Positions 30,607 through 41,593 of a DNA stretch of 64,000 bases are shown here, in pieces. Below the pieces are notes generated by a model that was given only the letters and a program-made list of their open reading frames with translations, did not search any database and was not told where the DNA came from. Location of the stretch: NCBI GenBank assembly GCA_030437565.1, contig CP129291.1:248001-312000 (forward strand), written 5' to 3'. How positions within the stretch are numbered: the first letter of the stretch is position 1; the number at the start of each line of letters is the position of its first letter. Both the position numbers and the translations under genes were made by a program. Source of the stretch: Terrilactibacillus sp. S3-3 (GTDB lineage Bacteria; Bacillota; Bacilli; Bacillales; Sporolactobacillaceae).

Positions 30607-30690
30607 ACTTGTATAAAAAAGCAGAAAAGTTGTAAATAAAGCATCGAAAGTTGTTCGAAGCCTCGGCCAAAACCCCGGTCATTCACTTCT
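30607..30690. repeat. Single unit of the TTGTA(T/A)A repeat family
   Basis: GACTTGTATAAAAAAGCAG, AAAGTTGTAAATAAAGC and the GC-rich CCAAAACCCCGG tail match the ~103-bp unit of the arrays at 40495-41000 and 59535-62345. Confidence 0.65.
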
Positions 30691-30700
30691 TTGTGCAGCT

Positions 30701-31140
30701 TTATTTGAACTCTTTAAAATACCAAACGATTTTTGCCCCAGGCTTCACGACAGTCGCTCCGGCACCGACATTTGGCTCTTTACCGTTCACTGAAAACATC
30801 CAGCCGCTCTTTCCTCCGGCTTTTACATGTTCAAGACTGGTGACATAGGCCATCTTTCCGGAGCCGGTCGTCGCTATCTCCATATGATGGGAAGAAGTAT
30901 ATGATTTCAGCACTTGCAACGCGGTGTCACCGTTTTTGACCGGCACTTTGCCCGTTACAGTCTTTTTCCCGTCTTTTATTTCAAGGGTGACTGTTTTTGC
31001 CGCATCTTGTGTGATCCGGCTTGTTTTCTTGGTGAGCCGCGGGCTTGGGATTAACTGCCGCGTGATAGACGAATCCCCCGATAATCACAATAGCGGCGGC
31101 AACAACAATACTGAGTACAATCTTAAAAAATTTATTCAAT
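30701..31140 (-). CDS. DUF4430 (transcobalamin-like) membrane-anchored protein, one frameshift
   Basis: Start TTG/ATG region at 31140 behind AAGGAGG. One N-terminal membrane segment (FFKIVLSIVVAAAIVIIGGF), slip near 31035, then VTLEIKDGKKTVTGKVPVKN, TALQVLKSYT, MAYVTSLEHVKAGGKSGWMF, SVNGKEPNVGAGATVVKPGA and IVWYFKEFK. The SGWMFSVNGKEP-type core with the end WYF is typical of DUF4430, the beta-domain shared with transcobalamin and intrinsic factor. It likely captures corrinoid outside the membrane for the S component encoded just upstream; the riboswitch in front supports this. Confidence 0.78.
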
Positions 31141-31170
31141 GAATGGGCCTCCTTGTAAAACTATCATATA

Positions 31171-31322
31171 AAAAACTCCCGCAACCAAAGGTCAGCAGGA
31201 GTGAACCTCCAGGTGTCAACCGCAAGTGGAAGATTGATTAATAGACCAAGATAAGAAAGATCGGACTGTAACCGTTACGGGATAGTTCAGGAATTTCACC
31301 TGATTCCATCTTTCAAGGTTCT
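31171..31322 (-). promoter_or_regulatory. Probable cobalamin riboswitch with intrinsic terminator
   Basis: On the reverse strand the leader of the DUF4430 gene reads AGGTGAAATTCCTGAACTAT, CCCGTAACGGTTACAGTCCG, the conserved core of cobalamin (AdoCbl) riboswitches, followed by GACACCTGGAGGTTC, a weaker counterpart of the B12 box. A hairpin CTCCTGC/GCGGGAG followed by six T (31170-31203) can act as the regulated terminator. It stands between the S-component stop and the DUF4430 start, so it controls at least the DUF4430 gene. FMN riboswitches share GGTGAAATTCC but not the CCCGTAACGGT part. Confidence 0.72.
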
Positions 31323-31817
31323 TGTTTAATTTTTAATGCCTCTTGTTCTTTCTTGAATATCTTGAACAGCACAGGAGACAGAAGGCCGAACATTAGGTTC
31401 CCAACAGCATGATAAGTATCGAAAAATAAGCCGCCGAGATACATGCTCGCTACGGTACGGATATCCGATGACATTACAAAATAAGATAAAGCCATGATCA
31501 AGCCGAATAAATAGCCCGAAACACAGCAGCCAGCCGATGTACATCCATTTATTTTTAGGGATAAAGCTGGAAATAAGCCCGATGACTCCCCAGGCAGTCA
31601 TTTGAAAAGGCGTCCAATAACCAAGCCCCAAAACCAGATCGGAGACGAAGGCAACCATCAGGCCTCCCGTGAGTCCCATTTTCCAGCCAAAGAACCATCC
31701 GGTGAGGATGATGATCAGAGTTGCCGGCTGAATATTGACGCCATGGATCAGCAATCGTCCGGCAACGGCCGCGGCCGTCAGCAATGAGAGCACGGTCATT
31801 TTACGAACCCTTAGCAA
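31313..31817 (-). CDS. ECF-transporter S component, probable cobalamin uptake, one frameshift
   Basis: Hydrophobic protein of about 168 residues: MTVLSLLTAAAVAGRLLIHG, IQPATLIIILTGWFFGWKMG, GGLMVAFVSDLVLGLGYWTP, FQMTAWGVIGLISSFIP, and after a slip near 31515 ALSYFVMSSDIRTVASMYLG and YHAVGNLMFGLLSPVLFKIF. Six membrane helices and the GxxxG-rich Ala motifs are typical of S components of energy-coupling-factor importers. I prefer TTG 31817 as start (GGGAGTGGGG upstream); ATG 31799 is the alternative. Specificity for B12 is inferred from position between nrdJ and a riboswitch-controlled DUF4430 gene. Confidence 0.72.
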
Positions 31818-31851
31818 ATTTACCCCACTCCCAGTTTTTAAAAAAAAATAT

Positions 31852-34092
31852 TTACTTGACAGGGCATGCACCTGAAGAGCAATCTGTCTGGCCGATAATC
31901 TGCAGATCTCTTTGTTCGCCCGATTCCAGACTCATCGCTTGATAGATAGACTGAACGCTGCCTTTAATAGCCGATTTCATTTCAAGATATTTTTCTCTGC
32001 TGATCGGTTCTTTGGGCGCTTGACAAAACCCGTGCCCGCTGTAAGGAAGCAGCGATGTTGATTTGCAGGCGTTCCGGTAGCTGCGGAATAATCCGGCTAT
32101 CTTGTTCTTCTCGTCTTGGTGAAAAGTGATCGTGCAGCTGACCGAATTATCCGCCCAATAAGTCTGCAGGAAGGCTTGCGTGGCAAACTGTTCTTCAATC
32201 GAGACATCATTCGCCGATACAAACTGGCTCATTTCGGCGCCCTCTGCCTTAACAGGGAATTCGACAACCAGTGTATTCTCCGAGTAGGCATCTTTTTCAA
32301 TGTGATAACCCGCTTCCCTCATCGCCGGAATGAGCGGATCGCTGTCTTGAAAGCGAATTCTCTGAATGATATATTTATCGAAACTGTAATGCATGCCTTC
32401 AGACACGCCGGCAAGCTTAGACACCGTACCGGAAGGCTTAACCGTCGTGCGCTTTAAAGACACGCGGCAGCCAAGATCCTTAGAGTATTCCCGATCGGCT
32501 TGGATCACTGCACTATAGAAGAACAGATGGTTTGAACGACTTTATCATTATATTCCGCTGCTTTAAAGGTTTTGCCTGTCTCAGGATCAATCTGATCACG
32601 CCATCCGACGACTAAGCGTTGTCCAAACTTCTTAAGCACCCAGTCCTGAATGCCGCTCATCGATATACCGATTCGCCGGTTTTTATCAATGATCTTCCTG
32701 GATATTTCCCAGTCGTAATGTGAAAAGGTCACGCGTTTGGCGTATCGGGCGGCTAATTTAAACACTTCGTTCATGTCCCATCCCTGCTCTTCAGCAACGA
32801 ACGGAAAGACTTCAAATAAATTACAGGGTTCGCCATTGCACAGGGAGATTTCTCCGCAAGGGTTTGTCCCCCCTCCACCTCTCCGTCGATTCCTTCCTGC
32901 CGGCCGTCAGCGAGCCGTCCGTAGTTACGGATTAAATCCAAGTTAACAATGCCGGGCTCGCCATTCTGAGCAATGGCCTCTGCAATAGGAGCATAGTCAT
33001 CGAAGTCAGGCCCGAATGACGCTGTTATTCGAGGCCCAGCGATGATCCATGAGTTTTTTTTTCTTTATCCTGTTTCATTGTAACAAAATGATGATCGGCC
33101 GGGCTGCCGAGCGCGATTTCAGCGCTGCGGCGAACATTCCCGGCCACCACATTTTTGCCGATGAAATTGCAAATGTCGGTGCAGTCAACGGAAGTCAGCT
33201 TTCGAGCATAGGCTCCATTTAGAACGTCATTAATTGAATAGAGCATTTCAATCAGTGGAGCGGGACCTGCGGCCAGACCGCCGAAGCCGTGAATTCTTTT
33301 TCCTTTTTCACGGATTTTTGTTACATCAATGACGACACGCTGCGCTTTTCTAATTGTTTGCGAGAAATGGGCGTCGATCAAAAGGGCATTGGACTCGACC
33401 CAGCCTTCCCGTGTGTCCTCTGTTTCCGTAAAAAGGGCAGATTCTCCTTTGTGGGCATTGTACCATTCATCGGCATCCACAGCACCTGCCTTAATCGCCG
33501 CGTCATAATCTCTGTTTTTCTTTGCCGATGAGAACAACCAGCTCAATTTTTTGATCCACTTCAGGCATTTGGCTGATGTTTGTCTCCACGACAGAAAAGC
33601 CGACACCCCCGCCTTTCATCAGCTCATCAAACAGGAACGAAAAGGGCATCGATACGGCGGGTTCATTCTTTTTCAAGTAGCCGGGAACAATGTGACTGTT
33701 TCCGTAAGCCTGAGCCTGAGGACGGATGGCAATGAACCAGCAGTTGTTCAGGGCGTCACCGACTCTTTTCTGATAGTCCGTACCGGAAATCCACAGATTG
33801 CGCCCGGAAGGCGTTGCGGCGAGACCATAAATCAGTTTATAGAGACGTTCCGCTTCATGTTGAAGGTCTTGATAGACCTTTGCGGGAACGGTTTCTTCAT
33901 GAAGCCTTGGATCGAGATTAATGTTTCCTTCGACGACACGTTTAACTGTTTCCTCCCAATTTTCCGATCGGTTTTTATCTTCAAGCCATCTGGCATAGGT
34001 TCGTTTATATGTCACCCACCCGATTCGCCCCAATGCGGTGATGTCTCTTTTTTAATTCTCTCAATGTATGTATCCGAAATATGTAATTGCAT
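31852..34092 (-). CDS. nrdJ: Adenosylcobalamin-dependent ribonucleoside-triphosphate reductase (class II), frameshifted
   Basis: Monomeric RTPR of the Lactobacillus leichmannii type. N-terminus MQLHISDTYIERIKKETSPH, then VTYKRTYARWLEDKNRSENW, PSGRNLWISGTDY, MPFSFLFDELMKGGGVGFSV, catalytic-loop TNPCGEISLCNGEPCNLFEV (radical-site Cys and Glu), RRIGISMSGIQDW, LKRTTVKPSGTVSKLAGVSE and the C-terminal redox pair TDCSSGACPVK. Slips lie near 34030, 33520-33600, 33050 (T run), 32860 and 32508. About 746 residues restored. It makes dNTPs from NTPs with AdoCbl, independent of oxygen. Promoter carries two NrdR-type boxes. Confidence 0.93.
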
Positions 34093-34126
34093 GGATGATT
34101 CCCCCCCGTACTTGTTGTTTTTAGTA

Positions 34127-34174
34127 TATCTATATATTGTGTATATTTCAATGACGTATATCAATATATAGAAT
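34127..34174 (-). promoter_or_regulatory. Pair of NrdR-type boxes upstream of nrdJ
   Basis: TATCTATATATTGTGT (34127-34142) fits 13 of 16 positions of the NrdR consensus (ACAC-AT-rich-GTGT). A second core, CTATATATTG on the opposite strand (34162-34171), lies with its centre 32 bp away. NrdR boxes occur as pairs about three helical turns apart in front of ribonucleotide reductase genes, so NrdR repression of nrdJ is a strong prediction. Confidence 0.75.
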
Positions 34175-34295
34175 AAAAAGTAAAATAGGGAATATTGATG
34201 TCAAACAAGAAAACTTAGCGAAGTCAAGCCTCAGACGCGAATGAGCCCTGGCTGCCGTTATTTTTACTGCTGAGGTTATACACCTTCATAAAGTA

Positions 34296-34331
34296 AAAAA
34301 GCTTCCTCTGTAAAAGCCAGGGAAGCTTTGT
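34296..34331. terminator. Rho-independent terminator
   Basis: AAAGCTTCC(T)CTG ... CAGGGAAGCTTT stem. It stands downstream of the dehydratase-type operon (stop at 34366) with an A run (34293-34300) giving U on the reverse transcript. Confidence 0.7.
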
Positions 34332-34365
34332 ATACGTTTAGGATTCAACCACGTTTTTTTTTTGC

Positions 34366-36001
34366 TTAGCTTTTAATAACTCCTCTTTGTTTTGAGCGAA
34401 GTAAGTGCCGTTTAGGATACCTGCTGCCGTATACTGTATTTGCTGCTGTACAGGCCACCACATGACGGCTTGTCCGCAACGGATGGCTCAATTTAGTAAG
34501 CCCGGATAAGTTTTGAAGCTCCTGACGTAACATTTTTTTTTTCGGCTAAAGCTTCGTCAAACTCCTTCTGGGCCGCCTGTCTTGCTTTAAACAACATCAT
34601 CTGTATGCGGCTATATACGTTGATCGCCCCATCTCCTGTTGTCTCAATGGGAAGGAAGATCGCGTTAGGATACTTTTCGGTAATCAGTGATTGGACACCA
34701 TCAGAGACACCAGAAGACGGCATACAGCCGAATGGTTTGACAGAAATCGTCATGTTGACTTTTCGTTTTTTAACGTTTAAGATCAGTTTTCCTACTTCCA
34801 TATGACCTTCTCCGCCACGTAAATGGTTGTTGTAATGACTGTGCGCCTCTTTGGCAATTTCATCCATATCGGGCAGATGATAATCATGGAGTCCGATAAC
34901 TCGGGCATAGGTCTGAAACATGACTCGGATCGCCCGGTCCGCGATGGCTAACATTTTGAGACGTAAGGCCGGTTTTTTTCCTTTTAATCCTTTAGGACCT
35001 GAATCCTCTTTGCGAAGCTTTATCCAAGGGGTATCGTAGCGTCCTTCCCAAATTAAGAACAAGATCCATGCCGTAAGCGATTGTACGTCCACTTCAGCTC
35101 CTTCTTGTTCAAGAAAACGCTGTAATTGATAGTTACCGTCTCCTTCGGTAGTCATTGCCCAAAACTCACCAATGATACTGACTTTAGGCTTGACTCGTGT
35201 ACGGTCCACCTTGACTGACTGGAGCTCCTTGCGGCATTTTATCAACGCCGGGATTAGCCACTTGCGTTTGTACAAGGCATTGTACAAATACTTCTTGCAG
35301 CTGGCAAGAGCCGCATCGGTAGAACCGTGTTCTACTTCGTAAAGACGAATACGATAACCGAGAGCATTCAAAATATCTCCTAATAAAATCGCTTTTAAAA
35401 AACCTAGGAAGAAAGAGGTGTCTAATTTTAGAGCGGATTTGTCACCTGTCGCTTGTTTTACCCCGCTTTGCTGCTGAAACAAAAGGACGCGGAATCCATC
35501 AAAGCCCGCATCGCGTAAGGCTTTACGATACTCAGTGACATAGGTGCCAAACCGGCACGGCCCGCAAGAACCACTTGTTACAAACAGGTAGTTTTGAACA
35601 ATCTCCTCTTTAGATTTCCCTTCCGTATCTCGCAGATGATGCAAATATTTGATCAGGTTGCCTACTGTGAAGTAGGTAGGATTGCATTGCCCGCGATTTC
35701 CAAACTCTTTACCAAAACGGAGCGACCCGGTATCCGGACATTCCAACCGCTTGACGTTATAGCCCAATCCTTTCAGTGCCCCTTCGGCTAAATAATCATG
35801 CGCCATGGTTAATCCCCCAAAAAGAATCGTGGTAGCGGCTTTATCCTTGGCTAGAAACTGACGAGGGACCGGGTCAAACCATTGAGCTTTTCTTTCCTGT
35901 AAATCTAATGCAAGTTTCTGTTCCTCGAAATATCGGAAGAATTCATTTTTATCGGATAAGTGCTTGATTTCCTCCATGACGGGCTCTTTAGTTTTTGACA
36001 T
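34366..36001 (-). CDS. 2-hydroxyacyl-CoA dehydratase D-component-like protein, one frameshift
   Basis: Second protein of the operon. 502 residues are intact from ATG 36001, then an A-run slip near 34535 moves the end to 34366 (MLRQELQNLSGLTKLSHPLR, TAANTVYGSR). HgdB/BcrC-type features: CPDTGSLRFGKEFGNRGQCN, VTSGSCGPCRFGTYVTEYRK, ISVKPFGCMPSSGVSDGVQS. The Cys residues in GQCNP, SGSCGPCR and FGCMPSS are candidates for Fe-S ligation. Works with the upstream activase, presumably in ATP-driven electron transfer to an acyl-CoA dehydratase or similar; the substrate is unknown. Confidence 0.8.
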
Positions 36002-36040
36002 CGCTCTTTAGCTCCTTCTTATAATGATGACTTTATTGTT

Positions 36041-39000
36041 TTAGTTGCCTGTTTCAGAAAAATTTCTTTCTTCTTGGGATTTTAGTTTTTTTTTTTTTTT
36101 TGCTGAGTGACCAAGTAGTTCCGCCCGTTTTTGCTCAATTCTAGCCTGAAGTTCCGCTTTTTTATGAGCTAAGTCCTGCAAGTGTTCTTCTTGAAGTCCT
36201 AAACTATGGGCATACGTCTTAACGCGAATATTAATGGATCCGCTTGGTTTATTGGCGTCAATATCATGCAAGGCAGAATAAGGCGTCCCTGCCGTCGAGA
36301 TGATGGAGTCAATCAGCCCGTAGGTTGGTGCATCATGTCCGCATTTAAAACTAGATAAGTCCAATACGGCTACATTCGGATGGCGGGCGGCAAATTTGGC
36401 TGACCAAACCTTCTGTACACTGTTCGAACTGAAGTTTTCCGGCCAGACATCCGTGACTTCCAAAGCGCATTCCACTCGACCCTCTTCTATATCGTGGCGG
36501 AAAAAGCGGCGCAACCATTCCTCGTCTTTTGGAATGGAATGGAGCGCATCGAGAGAATCGGATAACCTAATACCTGAAACTCTTCCAAGACGCGGTGATT
36601 TAGACCGGGATCGGAATGGTAAGGGCGTCCGATCATCAGTATAGCGATACGATTTTCCTTTTCGACCTGCTCGAGAATCATTCGACCCCTCTCCTGCATT
36701 TCCGTATCAAACAGCTCCATGGCTTTCCATCCCTGTTCTACCGCAAAGTCGCTTTCATCCTCCGTGATTTGGAGGGTTTCATTAAACGCTTCATATAGCT
36801 GCTTTTTCATCAAATTAAGTTCAGTAAAAGTAACGGCCGGATCTAGATAAGTGACGCCTCTTGTCTCAAAGAAATCCGTTTCCTTTGTAAAGGCGGCTTT
36901 AATCACATTCGGAGCTCCCGCTACAATCGGACAGCTGGTTGAATCCATTACATTCTGTAAATGGGTTGGAATATGCGTAATGCACGGGAAGAAGATGTAA
37001 TTGAGCGGTTTTCGTTCATGATGTTTAAACTAATTGTGAACATGGGCTTGAGCGACTTTTGATGGATAACAAGGGTCGATCGATCCGTACTTTCCGCCTT
37101 CTTGCCACATTTCTTCACTGGTATAGTCGCTAAATACAATGTTGCTTTTGCCCATGCCCAGTGTCTCAAAATAGGTCCGCCAAAAAGGGGCTGTCGACCA
37201 TATATTGAGTACACGCGGAATTCCGATCCGAATCTCCTTTCTTCGCTTCATTGCATCAAGAGATGAACGTTGAAAGGAACGCTGATAAGAGACTTTCTTT
37301 CTTTTTCCTATCCCCAAAAACCCGCATTTCATTTCAGTTGAACATCTTCGACGATCTTATCCGAATCGGGCATCGGCTCCGGGTCATAGAAGTGTTTGAA
37401 CATGCGCCGCGCTTCATATTCGACTAAATTGGGATAGTTTTTTTTCAACATTTGCCGCTGTACTGTCAGTTGTTTGAGAGCCTCCATGTTTTCAACGGTT
37501 CCCCTTTCACAGCTGAAACCGGAAATATAGGGCAATTTGGCCATCTGGTGCCTCAGAGTCAATAAACGTACGGCTGCAATGATTCGGACAAAAGGTACAA
37601 CGAGTGGATTCGTCGTTACGGGTCAAATAGCGCAAGTTAATGGCCGTATCCAGACCCAAAAATGTAGAGTAGCCGCGTCGTTTTACAACACGTAAGGTCT
37701 CCATCGCGGCACCGATCGCCCCTGCTTCTCCCGGATGGGGATGTACCAGCACTTCCGCATCGGGAACGCGCTCTTTAATGTAATCCACCTGTGCTTTTAC
37801 AGCCGCGAGATTATATTGTGTTCCGCCTTGCAATACGAATTTGCGTCCTAATTCAGACATCCGCGGGATTTGCACAACATATTGCCAAACATTTTTCGGC
37901 AAGACCAGAGCGAGACCGGCCAACAGCTCTTCTTTTGAATAGCCTTCCTTTTGGAAGTTCACACGATCCGCATCCAGAAATACGGCGCAACCATATGAAA
38001 ACTTAGGAGAGAGGTCCGCCCGGAAAGCTGTCTCGGCATACTCTTGAATGGGAATACCGAACTGGTCGGCCATTGCTTGCAGCACAACATACCGTTTCCC
38101 GCGGAGCATTGGTTAGACAATCTAAAGTTACGGATGTCGCCATTTTTTTAAAAAGAGGACCTTGATATCCTGACCGCCGATATCGCAGATAACATCAATG
38201 TTGCCAAATTGGTGAACCGCACTCATCATATGAGCAACGGTTTCCACAATGTTAACGTCTGCTTTCAAAGTTTTTTCCAGGACATCGGCGGCATATCCCG
38301 TCGCTCCAAAGCCAATGATTTCTAACTCGGCATTCTGGCTTCTCACTTTGTCCTGAAGACGCTTCAACATTTCTTTTGTATCTTCCAGAGGATTTCCCTT
38401 GGACAGCTGATACTCCTTGAGTAAAATCGTTCCGTTTTCATCGACAAGCACCGCTTTAGACGAAGTAGAACCGCCATCCAGTCCGATCACAGCACGTACT
38501 TTCTGTCCCGCTGTAAAAGCAGCAGGTGTAAATCGAGGGATTCGGTAGGCCCTTCGGAATTCTTCCCGTTCTGTTTCTGTGCGCATGAGAGGGGGACCTG
38601 CACTCTCACCCAGTTTGGCCTTTCGACCGTGAGCAATAAAGTCCTTCAATCCTTCTAACCCCGTGAAGCTTCCTACACCGGCAGGCTCATGCATTCCGTA
38701 TATGACGGCACCGTAAGCAGCGTAATACTGGGAGTTGTCAGGAATAAAGATCAGCTCTTCGATTGGCCTATCATTTGGATAGTCATATCCGCGCTCTTTC
38801 CAGGTCTGAGGGATACGCTTTTGCCAACATTCCTGTAAAAAAGGTAAATACGTATTCGGACCGCCGAGTAAAAGGACACGGTGTCTTAGTGTATTTCCAC
38901 GGGTGAGGACAGACAGATTCTGCATAACGATCGCATCCGCGAGGGAGCACATAATTTCAGCGGAGGGAATCCCGCTTTTCACAAGGTTCACAATATCCGT

Positions 39001-39560
39001 CTCTGCAAATACACCACATTTAGCCGCAACATGATGATGCAGCCTTTCATCATCAAAGTGAAGTTTGCCGGCTTCTTCAATTGGCATGCCCGCTTTAATC
39101 ATGCACTTGTCAATCGTTGCACCAGTGCCAGAGGCACACTTGTCATTCATTGAAGTAATGGCTTGCTTATTACCGGTTTCTTGATTTTCCTTAAAAATAA
39201 TGATTTTAGCGTCTTGTCCGCCGAGCTCGATGACACTTCCGACATCAGCGTGTAAATGTTCGACAGCCATGGTGACCGCATTCACTTCTTGAACAAACTT
39301 TGCGCCAATGTGCTCAAGTATAGGGCCGGCGCCGGAGCCCGTCATAAAAACTCGGATGTTATGCTGCGGGATATCAGTAAACTCATTACCAATCGTAATT
39401 AAAAATTCTAAAACTTTTTCCGCTTGCTTTGTATGGTGCCGCTGATAATCAGACCATAGAATTTCTTTGTTTTTTGGATTTACAACTGTGGCTTTAACGG
39501 TCGTTGAACCGACATCAATACCTATAATTAAGGATCTAACCGTTGGCCGGCCGTCCTCAT
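36041..39560 (-). CDS. Large acyl-CoA dehydratase activase (BadF/BcrA ATPase + DUF2229), frameshifted
   Basis: Start ATG 39560 with GAGGTGAT; a slip near 39540 precedes IIGIDVGSTTVKATVVNPKN. Two ASKHA ATPase domains in tandem: first IGIDVGSTTVK, FMTGSGAGP, VIELGGQDAKIIIF, NDKCASGTGA (Fe-S Cys); second VIGLDGGSTSSKAVLV, GFGATGYAADVL, ICDIGGQDIKVLFL. Then a Cys cluster TRCTFCPNHCSRTF, the DUF2229 part (IGIPRVLNIWSTAPFWRTYF, GSIDPCYPSKVAQAH), and AILMIGRPYHSDPGLNH. Breaks near 38140, 38110, 37530, 37330, 36950 and 36510. About 1170 residues. Family members hydrolyse ATP to push an electron onto a dehydratase. Confidence 0.85.
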
Positions 39561-40018
39561 ATCATCACCTCTTCATCCATTTCATTAGTAAAAATGCATG
39601 CTAGTAGAGTGTCCATAAATGGATGAATTATGATCAATTTATAGGGTAAACCAAAAGCCTGTTAAATCAGGTGAGCCGTTAAGCCTTCGGATCATATCCG
39701 GAAAGTGCGGCTGTTAAGTAACAAGTGAAAATCTGTAATCTGTTTCAATAAAATGGAAAATTTATTTAAAAAGAAGCCATTTCATTATATTTGCTGTAAA
39801 ATAGGGGCCTACAAGCGATTTTTAATCAAACTTCACTTTCAAGCTGTATTTATTTTTAGGTCTTCTTTAAAGAACTTTTTAAGATGAGATAATCTTAACG
39901 ATATATTTTAGGATTGAGGAGTATACTTAAACGAGCAAATCCGTTGAACTGGGAATTATAAATTATTGTTGGTCCAAATACGAATTGTATTTTTTAGAGT
40001 TAAAAACAGGAGGAAAAA
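39561..40018. other. Divergent intergenic region with a nested hairpin
   Basis: Between the activase and YuiD-like genes. At about 39670-39720, AGCCG ... CGGCT encloses CTTCGGAT/ATCCGGAA, a stable nested stem that could be a leader structure. No gene is seen. Confidence 0.4.
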
Positions 40019-40494
40019 ATGCTTTTATCTTATCCAATTACTGCTGCTGCCATTTTAGGAATGCTGATTGCTCAATTTGTTAAAGTACCGATTCATTTTA
40101 TCACTTCCAGGGAAATTGACTGGAGACTCATGCTCAGCACAGGCGGAATGCCAAGTTCCCATTCATCTATGATTATTTCTTTGACGACCGCCATAGGGCT
40201 AACTTCGGGGATAGATTCAAATGCGTTTGCAATAAGTGTTATTTTTTTTCATCGATTGTCATCTATGATGCAACGGGTGTCCGCAGACAGGCAGGTTTTC
40301 ATGCCGAAATTTTAAATAAACTAGTGGCAGATTTTAACCGTCTTCTGGAAGCCATAAAGGATCCGGATGTGGAGAATATGGAATCGCAAAAAAGGCTGAA
40401 GGAATTATTAGGGCATAAACCATTGGAGGTCTTTTTCGGGATCATCACAGGAATCTTGGTCGGCTTTTTACTTTTTTTTTTATATTTATCCGTT
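40019..40494 (+). CDS. YuiD-like DUF212 membrane protein, frameshifted
   Basis: ATG 40019 with GGAGGA. DUF212 (phosphatidic acid phosphatase/haloperoxidase-related): IAQFVKVPIHFITSREIDWR, LMLSTGGMPSSHSSMIISLT, then after a T-run slip near 40245 IYDATGVRRQAGFHAEILNK, LVADFNRLLEAIKD, LKELLGHKPLEVFFGIITGI and a last membrane helix. All conserved blocks of B. subtilis YuiD (158 residues) are there. The exact end is unclear because a T run (40471) leads straight into repeat DNA. Confidence 0.8.
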
Positions 40495-41000
40495 CTAATC
40501 TTTTCGAGATTTATTAACGACTTTTTATGTTTTATTGACAAGATTTCTGCTTTTTTATACAAGTCGGACCGTGCCCGAGTTTTGACCGGACTTTTTATAC
40601 AACTTTCCGCGTTTTATTTACGACTTTTACTGGTTTATTAACGAGATTTCCAGCTTTTTATACAAGTTGGGCTGGGCCTGAGTTTTGGTCTGACTCTTTA
40701 TCAGGGCCCGGGGTTTGACCGGACTCTTTAAACAACTTTTTGCGGTTTATTTACGACTTTTACTGGTTTATTAACGAGATTTCCAGCTTTTTATACAAGT
40801 TGGGCTGGGCCCGAGTTTTGGCCGGCTTTTTTATACAACTTTTTGCGGTTTATATACGACTTTTCGAGATTTATTAACGACTTTTCACGTTTTATTGACA
40901 AGATTTCTACTTTTTTATACAAGTTGGGCCGGGCCCGAGTTTTGGCCGGCTTTTTTATACAACTTTTTGCGGTTTATATACAACTTTTCGAAAGCACTAA
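40495..41000. repeat. Degenerate array of the TTGTA(T/A)A repeat family (reverse orientation)
   Basis: About four to five units of the family seen at 59535-62345, here as complement: TTTTTATACAAGT, GCCCGAGTTTTG(A/G)CCGG, TTTATTAACGA(C/G). Short frames across it (e.g. LYKLGRARVLAGFFIQLF) are repeat translation, not genes. Confidence 0.8.
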
Positions 41001-41005
41001 AGAAA

Positions 41006-41325
41006 CAATGGCAGAAAATCCAGCTTCAAACAGATATGGTGTGAAATGAAAAAATCATCAATGAAAATTGGGCGGACCTTACCAAATCCCAGCAGTCGCT
41101 TGATAAAATCGCTGCCGACATCCTGGTCATTCACGATACCTTAAGCGATGCGTTTGAAGGCAATACCGGCCAAGGGATATTGATTTTGTAGCATCTGGAC
41201 ATGAAACAATGATGAAGGTTGAAGATTATCGAGAGAAAGAATTTCTTGATACATTCTTTACCGGCTATGATAAATCAAAACGCCGAATAAAAAATAAAAC
41301 CAAACGACAAGAACGCGAGAGATGA
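41006..41325 (+). pseudogene. Fragment of a helical, possibly type VII-associated protein
   Basis: Frames joined near 41042 and 41180 read KIINENWADLTKSQQSLDKI, AADILVIHDTLSDAFEGNTG, then DFVASGHETMMKVEDYREKE and FLDTFFTGYDKSKRRIKNKT. The W...L-rich helix with the EGNTG turn resembles LXG/WXG-type helical hairpins. No start codon is visible: the 5' side is repeat DNA. Low certainty. Confidence 0.3.
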
Positions 41326-41525
41326 TGTTGCCACTTTTAAAAGAAGTTTTTTTTTTTTTTATGTCTTGAATTGTCAAATTAAATGCAACGCTTTAGATTT
41401 AAGCGAAGCGCGGTAGCCGCTAAAAAGTGTACATTTTGAGAATCTCTCAAACCTTGTCCACTATGGGGTCCCGAGTAAAACTTGACACATACGTGTTTTA
41501 ATGCGAACAAGTGCGTTCGGTCCAA
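41326..41525. other. Intergenic, no gene seen
   Basis: Contains a 13-14 base T run (about 41347) and short inverted repeats (GCGAAGCGCGGTAGCCGC) but no supported gene. Confidence 0.3.
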
Positions 41526-41580
41526 TTGACATACCTAGAAGTATTATTATGTATGATTGGTGCATAATACTTCTAGGTAT
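41526..41580 (+). promoter_or_regulatory. padR promoter with 16-bp perfect dyad operator
   Basis: -35 TTGACA at 41526 and TATGTA at 41548 as -10. ATACCTAGAAGTATTA (41531-41546) and its exact complement (41565-41580) flank the -10 region. The arms lie 14 bp before the regulator's start, so autoregulation by PadR is likely. Confidence 0.7.
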
Positions 41581-41593
41581 CAAGGAGGGTACT

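Noticed and set aside
31171..31322. FMN riboswitch
   Set aside because: It shares GGTGAAATTCC, but the CCCGTAACGGTTACAGTCCG part and the B12-related gene context fit the cobalamin class better.
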